A stretch of DNA of 64,000 bases from Stenotrophomonas sp. 169 (GCF_014621775.1 NZ_CP061204.1:2438501-2502500); one strand, 5' to 3'. Shown: positions 33,960 to 44,202, counted from the first letter of the stretch. Numbers and translations: made by a program. Notes: generated by a model from the letters alone, not told the origin.

Positions 33960-34211
33960 CTGACCCCTCCATCCTTGACTTGTCTTCGACAGGTGAGCAT
34001 AGCGTGAAAGACACCGCCACTAACGGTGCCGCACGCCACTTCAGCAGGCCGTCATTTGGTGCGCGCTCGCTTGGAGCTAGGAAGGCGCCCAAAGGTACGG
34101 GGCGAATGCGCGGGCGTCACCTAACACGCTGTGCCAACTGTGCCAGATCGGATACGAAACACGGCAGAATAGAGCAGAAGACTCCTGCTCATAGCGCGCT
34201 AAGTCATTGAT

Positions 34212-34262
34212 TCTGGTGACCCCGGCCCGATTCGAACGGGCGACCTTCCCCTTAGGAGGGGG
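34212..34262. repeat. attR: 51-bp repeat within tRNA-Arg
   Basis: Identical to 20959-21009. It covers the last 49 bases of the intact tRNA and two bases beyond CCA, so integration rebuilds the tRNA at the right end. Defines the island's right junction. Confidence 0.9.
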
Positions 34263-34290
34263 ACGCTCTATCCAGCTGAGCTACGGGGCC
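34214..34290 (-). tRNA. tRNA-Arg (anticodon CCT)
   Basis: 77 bases on the minus strand with CCA encoded. The acceptor stem GGCCCCG/CGGGGTC (one G-U), D arm GCTC/GAGC, anticodon stem TCCCC/GGGGA with loop CTCCTAA (anticodon CCT, reads AGG), and T arm GCCCG-TTCGAAT-CGGGC all fold. It is the integration site of the island. Confidence 0.95.
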
Positions 34291-34712
34291 AGATCGAGGG
34301 TGTGAAGGATACAGCGTGGCGGCGGGCAGCACTACCTCTGACGGCTCGCGGGCAGCTCTTCATGCTGACGGCTCCTGCCCAGCCCGTCCAATTACATGCC
34401 GGTCCCACGCCATGCGTGATCACCTGCGGTCTGTCGAACAGATCGAACCCGCCAGTGCATCGTGTTTTCATCGAAAGCAGCCTGAATGGTCATCCGATGC
34501 GGGCCCAATGGCGCAGGCGAATCCCGCCGAGCATGGCTCGGCGCTACCAGTGACGTGATAACACAGGGGCAATGAGGCGCGGTGACGTCGTCACGCCCCA
34601 CCGCACCGCACCATGCCCCCGCCGGCCCCTCTGCTACCATCATCGGCTTAGCTCGCCGCCGGCATCCCGTGCCGCGGCGGCACCAGAACAACATGATGAA
34701 ACAGGAGTCTGC
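34291..34712. other. Gap with one REP and no credible gene
   Basis: 420 bases between tRNA-Arg and the ALDH7 gene. A GTAG-type hairpin (GCCGAGCATGGCTCGGC, about 34527-34551, minus orientation) is the only structure seen. Open frames here are short and arginine/serine-rich. The ALDH7 promoter probably lies in the last 150 bases. Confidence 0.6.
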
Positions 34713-36245
34713 ATGTCTTCCGAGCTGCTCAAGGCCTTGGGCCTGGATGCGATCAACGCGGGTACGTACCTGGGCAACGGGGAGTGGTCCACGGCCACCG
34801 ACGCCGGTGTGATCACCCCGGTGAACCCGACCACGGGCGAAGCCATCGCCCAGGTCCATGCCACCACCGACGCCGACTACGAAACCATCGTGGCCCGCGC
34901 GCAGGAAGCCTTCAAGGCATGGCGCACCACCCCGGCACCGCGCCGTGGCGAAGCCGTGCGCCTGTGCGGCGAAGCGCTGCGCGCCAACAAAGACGCGCTG
35001 GGTTCGCTGGTCGCCTTGGAAATGGGCAAGAGCAAGCCGGAAGGCGACGGCGAAGTCCAGGAGATGATCGACATCGCCGATTTCGCCGTGGGCCAGAGCC
35101 GCATGCTCTATGGCTACACGATGCACTCCGAGCGTCCGGGCCACCGGATGTACGAGCAGTACCAGCCGCTGGGCCTGGTGGGCATCATCAGCGCGTTCAA
35201 CTTCCCGGTCGCGGTGTGGGCGTGGAATTCGTTCCTGGCCACCATCTGCGGCGATATCTGCCTGTGGAAGCCGTCCAACAAGACCCCGCTGACCGCCATC
35301 GCTTCCATGCGCATCTGCAACGAAGCGCTGCGCGAGGGCGGGTTCCCGGACCTGTTCTTCCTGATCAACGATGCCGGCACCGAGCTGTCGCAGAAGATGG
35401 TGGCCGACAAGCGCGTGCCGCTGATCAGCTTCACCGGTTCGACCCAGGTCGGCCGTACGGTCGCCGAGAAGGTCGCTCATCGCCTGGGCCGCTGCCTGCT
35501 GGAGCTGGGCGGCAACAACGCGATCATCCTGGACGAAACCGCCGACCTGAAGCTGGCCATCCCGGGCATCGTGTTCGGTGCGGTCGGCACCGCCGGCCAG
35601 CGCTGCACCACCACGCGCCGGTTGATCGTGCACGAATCCATCCATGACGACGTGCTGGCCACGCTGATCAAGGCGTACAAGCAAGTGGAAGGCAAGATCG
35701 GCGATCCGACCGACCCGGCCAACCTGATGGGCCCGCTCAACAGCGACGGCGCCGTGCAGCAGTTCCTGGCCTCGATCGAGAAGGCCAAGGCCAGCGGCGG
35801 CACCGTGCAGACCGGCGGCACGCGCATCGATCGTGCCGGCAATTTCGTACTGCCGGCCATCGTCACCGGCCTGAAGAACAGCGACGACGTCGTCCAGCAC
35901 GAGACCTTCGCCCCGATCCTGTACGTGATGAAGTACAGCACGCTGGACGAAGCGATCGACATGCAGAACGGCGTGCCGCAGGGCCTGTCCTCGTCGATCT
36001 TCACCACCAACCTGAAGACCGCCGAGCGCTTCCTATCGGCAGCCGGCAGCGATTGCGGCATCGCCAACATCAACATCGGCACGTCCGGTGCGGAAATCGG
36101 CGGCGCCTTCGGTGGCGAGAAAGATACCGGTGGTGGACGTGAATCGGGATCGGATGCCTGGAAGGTCTACATGCGCCGCCAGACCAACACCATCAACTAT
36201 TCGGATTCGCTGCCGCTGGCCCAGGGCATCAAGTTCGACCTGTAA
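34713..36245 (+). CDS. amaB: ALDH7-family aldehyde dehydrogenase (aminoadipate semialdehyde type)
   Basis: 510 residues. Family motifs are [27 protein letters not shown], the catalytic Glu in [10 protein letters not shown], the Cys in [16 protein letters not shown], and [28 protein letters not shown], the ALDH7/antiquitin C-terminus. It oxidises L-2-aminoadipate-6-semialdehyde (piperideine-6-carboxylate) to aminoadipate in lysine breakdown. ATG 34713 with ACAGGAG is chosen over the longer frame, which is not protein-like. REP elements flank both sides. Function by family; substrate not proven. Confidence 0.88.
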   Translation: MSSELLKALGLDAINAGTYLGNGEWSTATDAGVITPVNPTTGEAIAQVHATTDADYETIVARAQEAFKAWRTTPAPRRGEAVRLCGEALRANKDALGSLVALEMGKSKPEGDGEVQEMIDIADFAVGQSRMLYGYTMHSERPGHRMYEQYQPLGLVGIISAFNFPVAVWAWNSFLATICGDICLWKPSNKTPLTAIASMRICNEALREGGFPDLFFLINDAGTELSQKMVADKRVPLISFTGSTQVGRTVAEKVAHRLGRCLLELGGNNAIILDETADLKLAIPGIVFGAVGTAGQRCTTTRRLIVHESIHDDVLATLIKAYKQVEGKIGDPTDPANLMGPLNSDGAVQQFLASIEKAKASGGTVQTGGTRIDRAGNFVLPAIVTGLKNSDDVVQHETFAPILYVMKYSTLDEAIDMQNGVPQGLSSSIFTTNLKTAERFLSAAGSDCGIANINIGTSGAEIGGAFGGEKDTGGGRESGSDAWKVYMRRQTNTINYSDSLPLAQGIKFDL

Positions 36246-36256
36246 CCGGAAACCCG

Positions 36257-36356
36257 GGTAGCGCCGAGCCCCGCTCGGCGACTACCTGCCCAACGCCGCG
36301 ATCCGGCGCATCCCCGACCGGACCGGCACACCGCCGAGCGTGGCTCGGCGCTACAG
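36257..36356. repeat. Two REP (GTAG) hairpins
   Basis: A GTAGCGCCGAGCCCCGCTCGGCG copy (36258-36282, plus) and a CCGAGCGTGGCTCGGCGCTAC copy (36330-36354, minus) fill the gap between ALDH7 and the SDR gene. The sequence ends 13 bases before the SDR start, so its ribosome site lies at the edge of the repeat. Confidence 0.8.
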
Positions 36357-36368
36357 GGAAGCCCCTTC

Positions 36369-37136
36369 ATGTCGGATGCTCCTCGCCTTGATTTCACCGG
36401 CCGCCGGGTGGTCATCGCCGGCGGCAGCAAGGGCATCGGCCGCTGCATGGCCCTGGCCTTCGCCGCTGCCGGTGCCTCGGTGTCGGTCTGCGCACGCGGC
36501 CAGGCCGGGCTCGACGCCCTCCGGGCCGATGCCCAAGCCCAAGGCACCCCGTTGCACACGCACGTAACCGATCTTTCCCGCCTGGAGCAGATCGACCACT
36601 GGCTGCAGGTTGCCGCCGACGCTCTCGGTGGCATCGATGTGCTGGTCAACAATGCCACCGGCTACGGGATGGCTGATGATGAAGACGGGTGGGCCGCCAG
36701 CCTGCAGGTCGACCTGATGGCGGCGGTACGGGCATCGCGCCTCGCCCTGCCCTGGCTGCGGGAATCGGCCGACGCCTGCATCCTCAACCTGTCCTCGATC
36801 GCCGCGCAGATGCCGCGCCCGGGCGGCGCACCGTATGCCGCCGCGAAGGCGGCGCTTTCGCACTACACCACCAGCCAAGCGCTGGCGCTGGCCGCAGACC
36901 GCATCCGGGTCAATGCCATTGCGCCGGGCTCGATCGAGTTCGAAGACGGCCTGTGGGATCGCCGTCGCGTGGAAGATCCTGCGCTGTACCACGGCACCCT
37001 CGCCCGCATCCCGTTCGGCCGCTTCGGCGAGCCCGCAGAGATCGCCAACGCCGCCCTCTTCCTGTGCTCGCCGCTGGCGCGCTGGATCACCGGCCACGTA
37101 CTCAACGTCGATGGCGGCCAGGTACTGATGGGCTGA
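36369..37136 (+). CDS. Short-chain dehydrogenase/reductase
   Basis: 255 residues. The cofactor motif VVIAGGSKGIGRCMALAF (residues 14-31), VLVNNATGYG, the catalytic Ser in LNLSSIAAQM and Y-x3-K in APYAAAKAALSHY are intact, and the C-terminus VLNVDGGQVLMG is typical. The substrate is not clear. Ribosome site is weak. No operon partner beyond the following small gene, 80 bases downstream. Confidence 0.85.
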   Translation: MSDAPRLDFTGRRVVIAGGSKGIGRCMALAFAAAGASVSVCARGQAGLDALRADAQAQGTPLHTHVTDLSRLEQIDHWLQVAADALGGIDVLVNNATGYGMADDEDGWAASLQVDLMAAVRASRLALPWLRESADACILNLSSIAAQMPRPGGAPYAAAKAALSHYTTSQALALAADRIRVNAIAPGSIEFEDGLWDRRRVEDPALYHGTLARIPFGRFGEPAEIANAALFLCSPLARWITGHVLNVDGGQVLMG

Positions 37137-37216
37137 GCAGGGGGCTTTGTCCGCCAGCGGCATGGGCTTGTCGAGCCACAACCTCTATCATGGGCGCTCC
37201 ACCAAGGAGGTCCCGC

Positions 37217-37501
37217 ATGAGCGTGCCTAACCGTCAAACCAGTGGACTGGCCGTGGCCAGCCTGGTCCTGGGGATCTGCAGCTGGACTGTGCTGCCCTTC
37301 ATCGCCAGCATCGGGGCGATCATCACCGGCCACATGGCCCGTGCCGATATCCGTCGCCGCCCCTACGAACTGGACGGCGATGGCATGGCCATCGGCGGGC
37401 TGATCCTGGGCTACGTCATGGTGATCGGCGCGCTGTTGGCCGTCGGTGCCTTCATCCTGTTCTTCGGCGGCCTGGCCTGGTTGGCCCACATGAACTCATG
37501 A
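37217..37501 (+). CDS. DUF4190 membrane protein
   Basis: 94 residues with two long hydrophobic segments (TSGLAVASLVLGICSWTVLPFIASIGAIITGHMA and GGLILGYVMVIGALLAVGAFILFFGGLAW). The GLAVASLVLGI and HMARADIRR motifs are those of DUF4190. Strong AAGGAGG before ATG 37217. Function unknown; the following methyltransferase begins seven bases after its stop. Confidence 0.8.
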   Translation: MSVPNRQTSGLAVASLVLGICSWTVLPFIASIGAIITGHMARADIRRRPYELDGDGMAIGGLILGYVMVIGALLAVGAFILFFGGLAWLAHMNS

Positions 37502-37508
37502 GGTGGGC

Positions 37509-38279
37509 ATGAGCACCCCCGCATCCGCATCCCGTTTTTCCAACCGCGTCGACGACTACGTCCGCTTCCGACCCGGCTATCCGCCTGCCCTGCTGCAGTG
37601 GCTGCACAGCGAGCAGGGCGTGCCGCATGAAGCGCTGGTGGCTGACATCGGCGCCGGTACCGGCATCTCCAGCCAGATGCTGCTGGCCGCCGGCCATCCG
37701 CTGATCGCAGTGGAACCCAACGCCGCCATGCGCGCGGCCGCAGAGACCTGGCTGGGCACCGAATACCCGAATTTCCGCGCCATCGACGGCACCGCCGAAG
37801 CGACCGGGCTGGCCGACGCCAGCGTGGGCCTGGTCAGTGCCGCGCAGGCCTTCCACTGGTTCGACACCGTGGCCGTGCGCGCCGAGTGGCAGCGCATCCT
37901 GGCACCGGGCGGCCGCGTACTTGTGTACTGGAATTCGCGCCTGCTCGACGCCTCGCCGTTCCTGCGTGGCTACGAGCAGCTGCTGTTGGATTTCGGCACC
38001 GACTACAGCGCCGTGGCCGAGCGCTACCAGACCGACGAGCAGATGCGCGAGTGGTTCGCCGGCGGCCTGCAGGCAACCGGCCACTTCCCCAATGTGCAGA
38101 TGCTCGATTTCGACGCACTGCAGGGTCGGCTGTTGTCTTCCTCGTATGCGCCCACCGTCGGCCAGCCGGGGCACGATGCCATGCTGGCCGCGCTGCGTAC
38201 CCTGTTCGACACCCACGCCGTTGATGGCCGGGTGGCATTTGAATACCAAACCCGTGCCTTCCTCGGCACGCTGGACTGA
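37509..38279 (+). CDS. Class I SAM-dependent methyltransferase
   Basis: 256 residues. [20 protein letters not shown] is the SAM-binding motif I, and [14 protein letters not shown] and [13 protein letters not shown] follow as in Methyltransf_11 proteins of the UbiE/trans-aconitate type. The substrate is unknown. ATG 37509 with GAGGTGGG upstream is chosen over a GTG at 37503. It lies between the DUF4190 gene and pyrD, spaced seven bases from each, so it may be co-transcribed with pyrD and murB. Confidence 0.8.
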   Translation: MSTPASASRFSNRVDDYVRFRPGYPPALLQWLHSEQGVPHEALVADIGAGTGISSQMLLAAGHPLIAVEPNAAMRAAAETWLGTEYPNFRAIDGTAEATGLADASVGLVSAAQAFHWFDTVAVRAEWQRILAPGGRVLVYWNSRLLDASPFLRGYEQLLLDFGTDYSAVAERYQTDEQMREWFAGGLQATGHFPNVQMLDFDALQGRLLSSSYAPTVGQPGHDAMLAALRTLFDTHAVDGRVAFEYQTRAFLGTLD

Positions 38280-38286
38280 TCTGCCC

Positions 38287-39342
38287 ATGTACTCGCTTGC
38301 CCGTCCCTTTTTGTTCTCGCTTGATGCCGAGCGTGCCCACGGCCTCGGCCTGTCCGCGCTGGATGCGGCTTACCGCATCGGCACCACGCCCCTGATCGCC
38401 CCGCGCATCGCCCCGTTGCCGACCCCTGCCTTTGGCCTGACCTTCCCCAATCCGGTCGGTTTGGCCGCGGGGCTGGACAAGAACGGCGCGCACATCGATG
38501 CGCTGTTCGCGCTGGGCTTCGGCTCGGTGGAGATCGGCACCATCACCCCGCGTCCGCAGGCCGGCAATGCCAAACCGCGCTTGTTCCGGCTGCCGGCGCA
38601 CAGCGCCATCATCAACCGGATGGGCTTCAACAACGACGGCGTGGACGCGCTGGTGCGCAATGTCGAGCGTGCACGCGACCGCCGCGGGGTGCTGGGCATC
38701 AACATCGGCAAGAACAAGGACACCGCCAACGAGAACGCGCTGGACGATTACATCGCGTGCCTGGACAAGGTGTATCCGCTGGCCGACTACATCACGGTGA
38801 ATATTTCTTCGCCCAACACCGCCGGACTGCGCGAGCTGCAGGAAGAGAACGCGTTGCGGCAGCTGGTCGCCGGCCTGCGCGATCGCCAGGAACAGCTGGC
38901 CAGCGTGCACGGCAAGCGCGTGCCGATGCTGGTCAAGGTGGCCCCGGACCTCAACGAGCGCGACATCGACGCGGCCGCCCGTGTGCTGGCCGAACTGCAG
39001 GTGGACGGCGTGATTGCAACCAATACCACCATCGACCGCACCGCCATCGTGGGGGATCCGCTGGCCAACGAAGCCGGCGGGCTGTCCGGTGCGCCGTTGC
39101 TGGACCAGTCCACTCTGGTACTGCGCCGCCTGCGTGCGCGCCTGCCGGAAAGCATGCCGCTGGTCGGCGTGGGCGGCATCACTTCCGGTGCCGATGCGGT
39201 GGCGAAAATGGCAGCGGGTGCTGCCCTTGTGCAGGTCTACAGCGGGATGATTTTCCGTGGCCCTGCGTTGGTATCGGAATGCGTGGAGGCGATCCGTCGC
39301 CGCCGCGAAGCGCCCAGTCGTGGCGCGGTAGGAGGGCTGTGA
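38287..39342 (+). CDS. pyrD: Dihydroorotate dehydrogenase (quinone), class 2
   Basis: 351 residues. The N-terminal helical extension ([19 protein letters not shown]) marks the membrane-bound class 2 enzyme. [40 protein letters not shown] and [17 protein letters not shown] are the FMN and substrate motifs; the catalytic base serine is in ISSPNTAG. It oxidises dihydroorotate to orotate, passing electrons to quinone. The stop overlaps the murB start (TGATG). Confidence 0.95.
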   Translation: MYSLARPFLFSLDAERAHGLGLSALDAAYRIGTTPLIAPRIAPLPTPAFGLTFPNPVGLAAGLDKNGAHIDALFALGFGSVEIGTITPRPQAGNAKPRLFRLPAHSAIINRMGFNNDGVDALVRNVERARDRRGVLGINIGKNKDTANENALDDYIACLDKVYPLADYITVNISSPNTAGLRELQEENALRQLVAGLRDRQEQLASVHGKRVPMLVKVAPDLNERDIDAAARVLAELQVDGVIATNTTIDRTAIVGDPLANEAGGLSGAPLLDQSTLVLRRLRARLPESMPLVGVGGITSGADAVAKMAAGAALVQVYSGMIFRGPALVSECVEAIRRRREAPSRGAVGGL

Positions 39343-40385
39343 TGGTGGCGACCGGTTGGACGATGACTGAGAACGCATCGCTGCTTGGCCTCAATACGTT
39401 CCATGTGCAGGCCCATGCGGCCCGCCTGCTGGAGATCCAGGATTCGGCCCAGCTGCCCGACGCGCTGGCGCTGCCCGAGGTCGCCGCAGGTGAACTGCTG
39501 GTGCTGGGCAGTGGCAGCAATGTGCTGTTGGCCGGCGATGTGGACGCCACCGTGCTGGTGTTCGCCAACCAGGGCATCGAGATCCTGGAGCACCGCGCCG
39601 ACCACACCATCGTGCGCGCCGCCGCCGGGGTGAACTGGCACAAACTGGTGCTGTGGTCGCTGCAGCACGGGCTGTCCGGGCTGGAAAACCTGGCCCTGAT
39701 TCCCGGCACCTGCGGTGCATCGCCGATCCAGAACATCGGCGCCTACGGCGTGCAGGTAGGTGAGTTCATCCAGACCGTGGAAGCGTGGGACCGCGAGGCC
39801 AACGACTGGGTGCGGCTGGACAACGAGCAGTGCGCGTTCGGTTACCGCGACAGCGTGTTCAAGCAACAACCGGAGCGTTACCTGATCACCGCCATCGAGC
39901 TACGGCTGCCGCTGCTGCACGAACTGCGCATGGACTACGCAGGTATTGCCGAAGAACTGCAGGCCCAGGGTGTTGAACTGCCCAGCGCGGTGGATGTGGC
40001 CAACGCGGTGATCGCCATCCGCAGCCGCAAGCTGCCGGACCCCAACGAACTGGGCAACGCCGGCAGTTTCTTCAAGAACCCGATCCTCACGGTGGACCAG
40101 GTGGAGGTGCTGCAGCAGACCTTCCCGGACCTGCCGGTATACCCGGCCGAGCGCGAGGACCAGCGCAAGGTATCTGCCGCATGGATGATCGAGCACTGCG
40201 GTTGGAAGGGCTTCCGCGAAGGCGACGCCGGCGTGGCCGAAAGCCACGCCCTGGTGCTGGTCAACCATGGCACTGCCACCGGCGCGGAGCTGCTTGCGCT
40301 GGCGCGTCGCATTTCGGCTTCCGTGCTGGAGACGTTCTCTGTCGCCATTGAGCCGGAGCCGCGCCTGATCGGCGCACAGTGGTGA
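39342..40385 (+). CDS. murB: UDP-N-acetylenolpyruvoylglucosamine reductase
   Basis: 347 residues, type I MurB. FAD-binding motifs are [15 protein letters not shown] and [20 protein letters not shown]. The catalytic Ser region is [10 protein letters not shown], and the C-terminal Glu is in [12 protein letters not shown]. It reduces enolpyruvyl-UDP-GlcNAc to UDP-MurNAc in the cytoplasm. Two starts are possible (39342 and 39363); the first has GGAGGG upstream. The stop is overlapped by the EamA transporter. Confidence 0.95.
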   Translation: MVATGWTMTENASLLGLNTFHVQAHAARLLEIQDSAQLPDALALPEVAAGELLVLGSGSNVLLAGDVDATVLVFANQGIEILEHRADHTIVRAAAGVNWHKLVLWSLQHGLSGLENLALIPGTCGASPIQNIGAYGVQVGEFIQTVEAWDREANDWVRLDNEQCAFGYRDSVFKQQPERYLITAIELRLPLLHELRMDYAGIAEELQAQGVELPSAVDVANAVIAIRSRKLPDPNELGNAGSFFKNPILTVDQVEVLQQTFPDLPVYPAEREDQRKVSAAWMIEHCGWKGFREGDAGVAESHALVLVNHGTATGAELLALARRISASVLETFSVAIEPEPRLIGAQW

Positions 40386-41305
40386 CCCCTGCCCTGTCCA
40401 CCACCGGCGCGCCGCCGCTGCGCGCTGCGTGGCTGATGCTCGGCAGCACGCTGTCGTTCGGGTTCATGGCGCTGGCCATCCGCTACGCCACTGCGTACGT
40501 GCCGACCCAGGAAGTGGCGTTCTTCCGCAATGCCTTCGGCCTGGTCGCCTTGCTGCCGATGCTGATGCGTCCGGGTCGCACACCGCTGAAGACGCAGCAG
40601 TTGCCTCGCTACTTCTTGCGCAGCGCGATCGGCCTGGCCTCGATGCTGTGTGCCTTCTGGGCGCTTGGCCACCTGCCGATGGCGCAGGCGATTTCCCTGT
40701 CCTACTCGACGCCGCTGTTCGTCACCATCGCCGCCGTGCTGTGGCTGGGCGAAACGGTACGCATGCGGCGCTGGGCGGCGGTGGTGATCGGCTTCATCGG
40801 CGTGCTGGTGATCGTGCGTCCGGGCACGGGCAGCTTCAGTGCCGGCAGCCTGGTCGCCGTGGCGGCGGCGGTGCTCAGTTCGATCGTGGCGATCCAGATC
40901 AAGCAGCTCACCCGCGTGGACAGTGCCGACACGGTGGTGTTCTACACGTATGTGTTCTGGGTGCCCTTGTCCTTGATCCCGGCACTGTTCGTCTGGGTGT
41001 GGCCGACCGGCATCGCATGGCTATGGCTGGCGCTGACCGGTGTCCTGGGCACGCTGGGCCAGCTGCTATGGACGCGCGCGTTGCGCCTGGGCGAAGTCTC
41101 CGCACTCACCCCGATCAGCTTCATGCAGTTGCCGCTGGTGAGCGTGATGGCGTGGCTGCTGTTCGGCGAAGTCCTGGACCGCTGGACGGTAATCGGCGCG
41201 CTGATCATCCTCGGTTCCAACGCCTACATCGCACACCGTGAGGCGGTGCTGGCACGGCGTGCCAAAAGCGCAGCGGTGAGCGCTGCGGCCAAGCCGGGCG
41301 AGTAA
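40379..41305 (+). CDS. EamA-family (DMT) transporter
   Basis: 308 residues, ten hydrophobic segments in two repeats ([20 protein letters not shown] at the start and [18 protein letters not shown] at the end). Polar C-terminal tail. It exports an unknown metabolite. The start is GTG at 40379 or 40382, inside the murB stop region, so it is translated after murB. Not the same type as the 6710 transporter in sequence. Confidence 0.85.
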   Translation: MVTPALSTTGAPPLRAAWLMLGSTLSFGFMALAIRYATAYVPTQEVAFFRNAFGLVALLPMLMRPGRTPLKTQQLPRYFLRSAIGLASMLCAFWALGHLPMAQAISLSYSTPLFVTIAAVLWLGETVRMRRWAAVVIGFIGVLVIVRPGTGSFSAGSLVAVAAAVLSSIVAIQIKQLTRVDSADTVVFYTYVFWVPLSLIPALFVWVWPTGIAWLWLALTGVLGTLGQLLWTRALRLGEVSALTPISFMQLPLVSVMAWLLFGEVLDRWTVIGALIILGSNAYIAHREAVLARRAKSAAVSAAAKPGE

Positions 41306-41349
41306 GCGCCGCCCCTGGCTGGCAACCCCAACCGGGTAACGACGTATCT

Positions 41350-42096
41350 TCAGCCTGCCCGCCACAGCGTGTCAGGCAGTATCTCCTTGGCCTGCACCGC
41401 TTCAAGCAGGGCAGTCAGACGACGAAGCGTGGCACGACGCTGTGGCATCGGAAACGCGGCGGCCTGCGGTCCCAGCAGGATGTGTTGGCTGTCCACCAGA
41501 TGACGCAACACGCGCTGGTGCCGATACGCCTCACTGCCAATAGGCCACTGCCCGGCCCTCTCCCCCTCGCCCACCTCACTTGCCGCTGGGTGTCCCAGCG
41601 CATCGCGCACTGCCTCCGCGCGGGCGTGTACAGCGGCAATCCCCTCGCGATGGCGGGCCCACGCCTCGACGAAGCACTGGCCCAGGATATCGGTGGCCAC
41701 GGGCAGGCCCGCAGGCTGCGTGAGCCAGCTCCCCACCCGCTCCAGCGCGCGACCATCGGCGCAGTTCAGCACCAGCCGAGGGCGTGCCACCGCACTGGCA
41801 GGGTCAGCCACCCACGCCCCCGGCGCAGCGGCCGCGCCTGCCGTCTCTGCCGGCAACACCGCCCAATACCGCCCCCAGCGCCGGGCAACGCACTGGATGC
41901 CTTCTGCGGGCAGATCCGCAGCCCGCTGGCGTGCGTCAGACACGTCCAGGAACCAGCAGGCGCCGTCACGGTCAGTAATCAAGAACCGCACCACGGCGCG
42001 GTCAGGCGCGTGGGGCTGCGGCACTACCGTGTTCGCAAGAATGCCGAAGGCATGCGCCAGCATCTCGGTCACATGGACTATGGGCACGTGGGTCAT
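41350..42096 (-). CDS. Hypothetical protein
   Basis: 248 residues starting MTHVPIVHVTEMLAHAFGIL, with GGCGGA upstream of ATG 42096. Mixed alpha/beta with no signal peptide or membrane segment, ending in a helical basic part. Family not recognised. It is convergent with the transporter. A plus-strand frame over the same DNA is more arginine-rich and is discarded. Confidence 0.6.
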   Translation of the reverse strand: MTHVPIVHVTEMLAHAFGILANTVVPQPHAPDRAVVRFLITDRDGACWFLDVSDARQRAADLPAEGIQCVARRWGRYWAVLPAETAGAAAAPGAWVADPASAVARPRLVLNCADGRALERVGSWLTQPAGLPVATDILGQCFVEAWARHREGIAAVHARAEAVRDALGHPAASEVGEGERAGQWPIGSEAYRHQRVLRHLVDSQHILLGPQAAAFPMPQRRATLRRLTALLEAVQAKEILPDTLWRAG

Positions 42097-42465
42097 GAGC
42101 GATCCGCCATCGGACTGGTCTGAATCCGCACTATCCCAGACGCACGAGAAACGCGTGTCGAAATGGCCCTCAGACGCCACCGGACGTCGCCTTCCGACCT
42201 CTAACCACGGCAACGTACGGGTCATTTACGACACATAGTCCCCATGACCGTCGATTGGTGGGGCCTATGCCCTTGATCGTCGCAGCCTGTCAGACACAGA
42301 CGCCCGCCAAGTCGCGCAGCATGCGTCGGCTGGGGTCTTGCTGCTATCAGATAAGGTGCAACGTGGTATCTGGATGGCGCGGCGCAGAGGCCCCTTCGTG
42401 CCCGCCTCAGCGCCAACCGGTGCAACGTTTCGCCGGCTCCACGGGGGCAGGCAAGCGGGCTCGCA
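42097..42465. other. Gap without a credible gene
   Basis: About 370 bases between the hypothetical gene and the HxlR regulator, both on the minus strand. No REP, tRNA or convincing open frame is seen. The promoter of the hypothetical gene must lie at its left end. Confidence 0.5.
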
Positions 42466-42912
42466 TTACGGCACCTTCCGCACTTCCGTAACGTCGGGCG
42501 GCAGCGCAGCGCCGTCGTGGGCCTGCGGCACCATGCGCAGGATCGGCTTGCCGCTGCGCTTGTCAACAAGAACCGAGTGGCGCTCGCCACGCTTGAAGAG
42601 ATGCTGTTCGCCCCACTGCCGCAACGCCACGACGATGGGGAACAGGCTTTGGCCCTTCGCCGTCAGCACATATTCCTGATAGGACGTGCCGTCAGAGGCG
42701 GCCTGCATTTCAAGCACACCGGCATCGACCAGCTTGCGCAGCCGGTCGGCGAGAATGTTGCGCGCTACGCCCAGGCTGCGTTGGAAGTCACCGAAGCGGC
42801 GCAGGCCGTCGAAGGCGTCGCGGACCACGAGGAGCGACCAGCGATCCCCGATCAGGTCCACAGAGCGCGCAACGGGACACGGCGCGTCATTCAAGGCGTT
42901 GCGCGGCGGCAT
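42466..42912 (-). CDS. HxlR-family transcription regulator
   Basis: 148 residues. CPVARSVDLIGDRWSLLVVRDAFDGLRRFGDFQRSLGVARNILADRLRKL is the HxlR winged helix with a redox-capable cysteine at its start. It is divergent from an MFS exporter 111 bases away, so it probably controls that gene and itself. ATG 42912 has AGGAGATG upstream. Confidence 0.9.
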   Translation of the reverse strand: MPPRNALNDAPCPVARSVDLIGDRWSLLVVRDAFDGLRRFGDFQRSLGVARNILADRLRKLVDAGVLEMQAASDGTSYQEYVLTAKGQSLFPIVVALRQWGEQHLFKRGERHSVLVDKRSGKPILRMVPQAHDGAALPPDVTEVRKVP

Positions 42913-42947
42913 GGCATCTCCTGAAGGTCCAACAAGCGGACGGCGAG

Positions 42948-43003
42948 TGGTTGCATTTTAAAACTACATGCGCGAGCATTCAACCGGTCTTTTTTTGCAA
43001 CCA
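42948..43003. promoter_or_regulatory. Possible HxlR operator in the divergent promoter
   Basis: TGGTTGCA (42948-42955) and its inverse TGCAACCA (42996-43003) lie 40 bases apart in the AT-rich intergenic stretch between the HxlR and MFS genes. The spacing would place them around both promoters. Function is inferred. Confidence 0.35.
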
Positions 43004-43023
43004 GATTGCGCGGGTTTCGGATC

Positions 43024-44202
43024 ATGAGTGCCTCCTCCATTTCGACCTCATTGCCCCGACGTCTGGTGGGGCTGCTCGCCGCGGCCAGCGGGCTGAGCGT
43101 GGCCAATGTCTATTACGCGCAACCGTTGTTGGACACCTTGGCGCAGGACTTCAGCATCAGCCATGCCGCGGTCGGTGGCGTGATCACGGCCACGCAGGTC
43201 GGCTGTGCCGCCGCGTTGTTGCTGCTGGTCCCGCTGGGAGACCGAATGGACCGACGTCGCCTGATGACCGTGCAACTTCTGGCGCTGGTCATCGCGCTGG
43301 TGGTGGTCGGCATGGCGCAGTCCGCGCCTGTCCTGCTGGCAGGCATGCTCGCGGTGGGTCTGCTGGGCACGGCAATGACGCAGGGGCTGATCGCCTATGC
43401 GGCGAGTGCCGCCGCCCCGCACGAGCAGGGTCGTGTCGTCGGCGCAGCGCAGGGCGGTGTGTTCATCGGCCTGCTGCTTGCACGCGTGTTCGCCGGCGGC
43501 GTCAGCGATCTGGCGGGCTGGCGAGGCGTCTACTTCTGCGCAGCCCTGCTGATGCTCGCGCTCGCGCTGCCGCTATGGCGGCAACTGCCGGTCCTGCCCG
43601 CATCCCCGAATCCGATGAGCTACCCACGCCTGCTCGCATCCATGGCGACGCTGCTGCGCCAGGAGCGGGTGCTGCAAGTGCGCGGCGTTCTGGCGCTGCT
43701 GATGTTCGCCGCGTTCAACATCTTCTGGAGCGCGCTGGTGCTGCCGTTAAGCGCGCCTCCCCATGGTTTTTCGCACACCGTCATCGGCGCTTTCGGGCTG
43801 GTGGGTGTGGTCGGTGCGCTGGCCGCCGCACGCGCAGGTCAATGGGCCGACCGCGGGCAGGGCCAGCGAACCAGCGCCGTAGCGCTGATGCTGATGCTGC
43901 TGGCCTGGTGGCCGTTATCGTTGATGGGCTGGTCGCTGTGGGCACTGGCGATCGGCATCGTCCTGCTCGACCTGGGCGGCCAGGCACTGCATGTCACCAA
44001 CCAGAGCCTGATCTTCCGTGACCGACCCGAGACCCACAGCCGCCTGGTCGGTCTCTACATGGTGTTCTACGCCGTCGGCAGCGGGCTTGGTGCGCTCAGC
44101 GCCACGATCACTTATGCCCATGCCGGATGGCACGGCGTGTGCCTGCTGGGCGCGGCAGTCAGCGCGCTTGCACTGCTGTTCTGGTGGACCACGCGAGACT
44201 GA
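43024..44202 (+). CDS. MFS transporter (drug/sugar efflux type)
   Basis: 392 residues with twelve hydrophobic segments. The cytoplasmic loop motif LGDRMDRRRLMTVQ is the MFS motif A, and GLSVANVYYAQPLLDTLAQDF at the N-terminus is typical of the YgaY/YbcL-type efflux family. It probably exports a small compound sensed by the divergent HxlR regulator. ATG 43024 is chosen; a start 18 bases upstream is possible. Confidence 0.88.
   Translation: MSASSISTSLPRRLVGLLAAASGLSVANVYYAQPLLDTLAQDFSISHAAVGGVITATQVGCAAALLLLVPLGDRMDRRRLMTVQLLALVIALVVVGMAQSAPVLLAGMLAVGLLGTAMTQGLIAYAASAAAPHEQGRVVGAAQGGVFIGLLLARVFAGGVSDLAGWRGVYFCAALLMLALALPLWRQLPVLPASPNPMSYPRLLASMATLLRQERVLQVRGVLALLMFAAFNIFWSALVLPLSAPPHGFSHTVIGAFGLVGVVGALAAARAGQWADRGQGQRTSAVALMLMLLAWWPLSLMGWSLWALAIGIVLLDLGGQALHVTNQSLIFRDRPETHSRLVGLYMVFYAVGSGLGALSATITYAHAGWHGVCLLGAAVSALALLFWWTTRD

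Larger units (their letters stand above)
20959..34262. mobile_element. Genomic island (decayed lambda-like prophage with cargo) in tRNA-Arg
   Basis: About 13.3 kb bounded by the 51-bp attL/attR repeats. Contents: recombination-type phage genes on the minus strand (25250-28512), a plus-strand set ending in excisionase and integrase (28500-31074), a defence-like pair (31130-33959) and several non-phage genes at 21334-24510. Base composition is visibly lower in GC than the flanks, most clearly at 23000-24240 and 31130-34200. No capsid, tail, terminase or lysis genes are seen. An intact integrase and att sites suggest excision may still be possible. Confidence 0.9.

Noticed and set aside
33935..34210. 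Plus-strand ORF of 91 codons upstream of the ATPase gene
   Set aside because: No ribosome site; composition is Ser/Arg-rich and the stretch more likely holds the promoter of the ATPase-methylase pair.
41482..42123. 213-codon plus-strand ORF opposite the hypothetical gene at 41350-42096
   Set aside because: Arginine- and proline-rich translation typical of antisense frames in high-GC DNA; the minus frame has a better start and composition.
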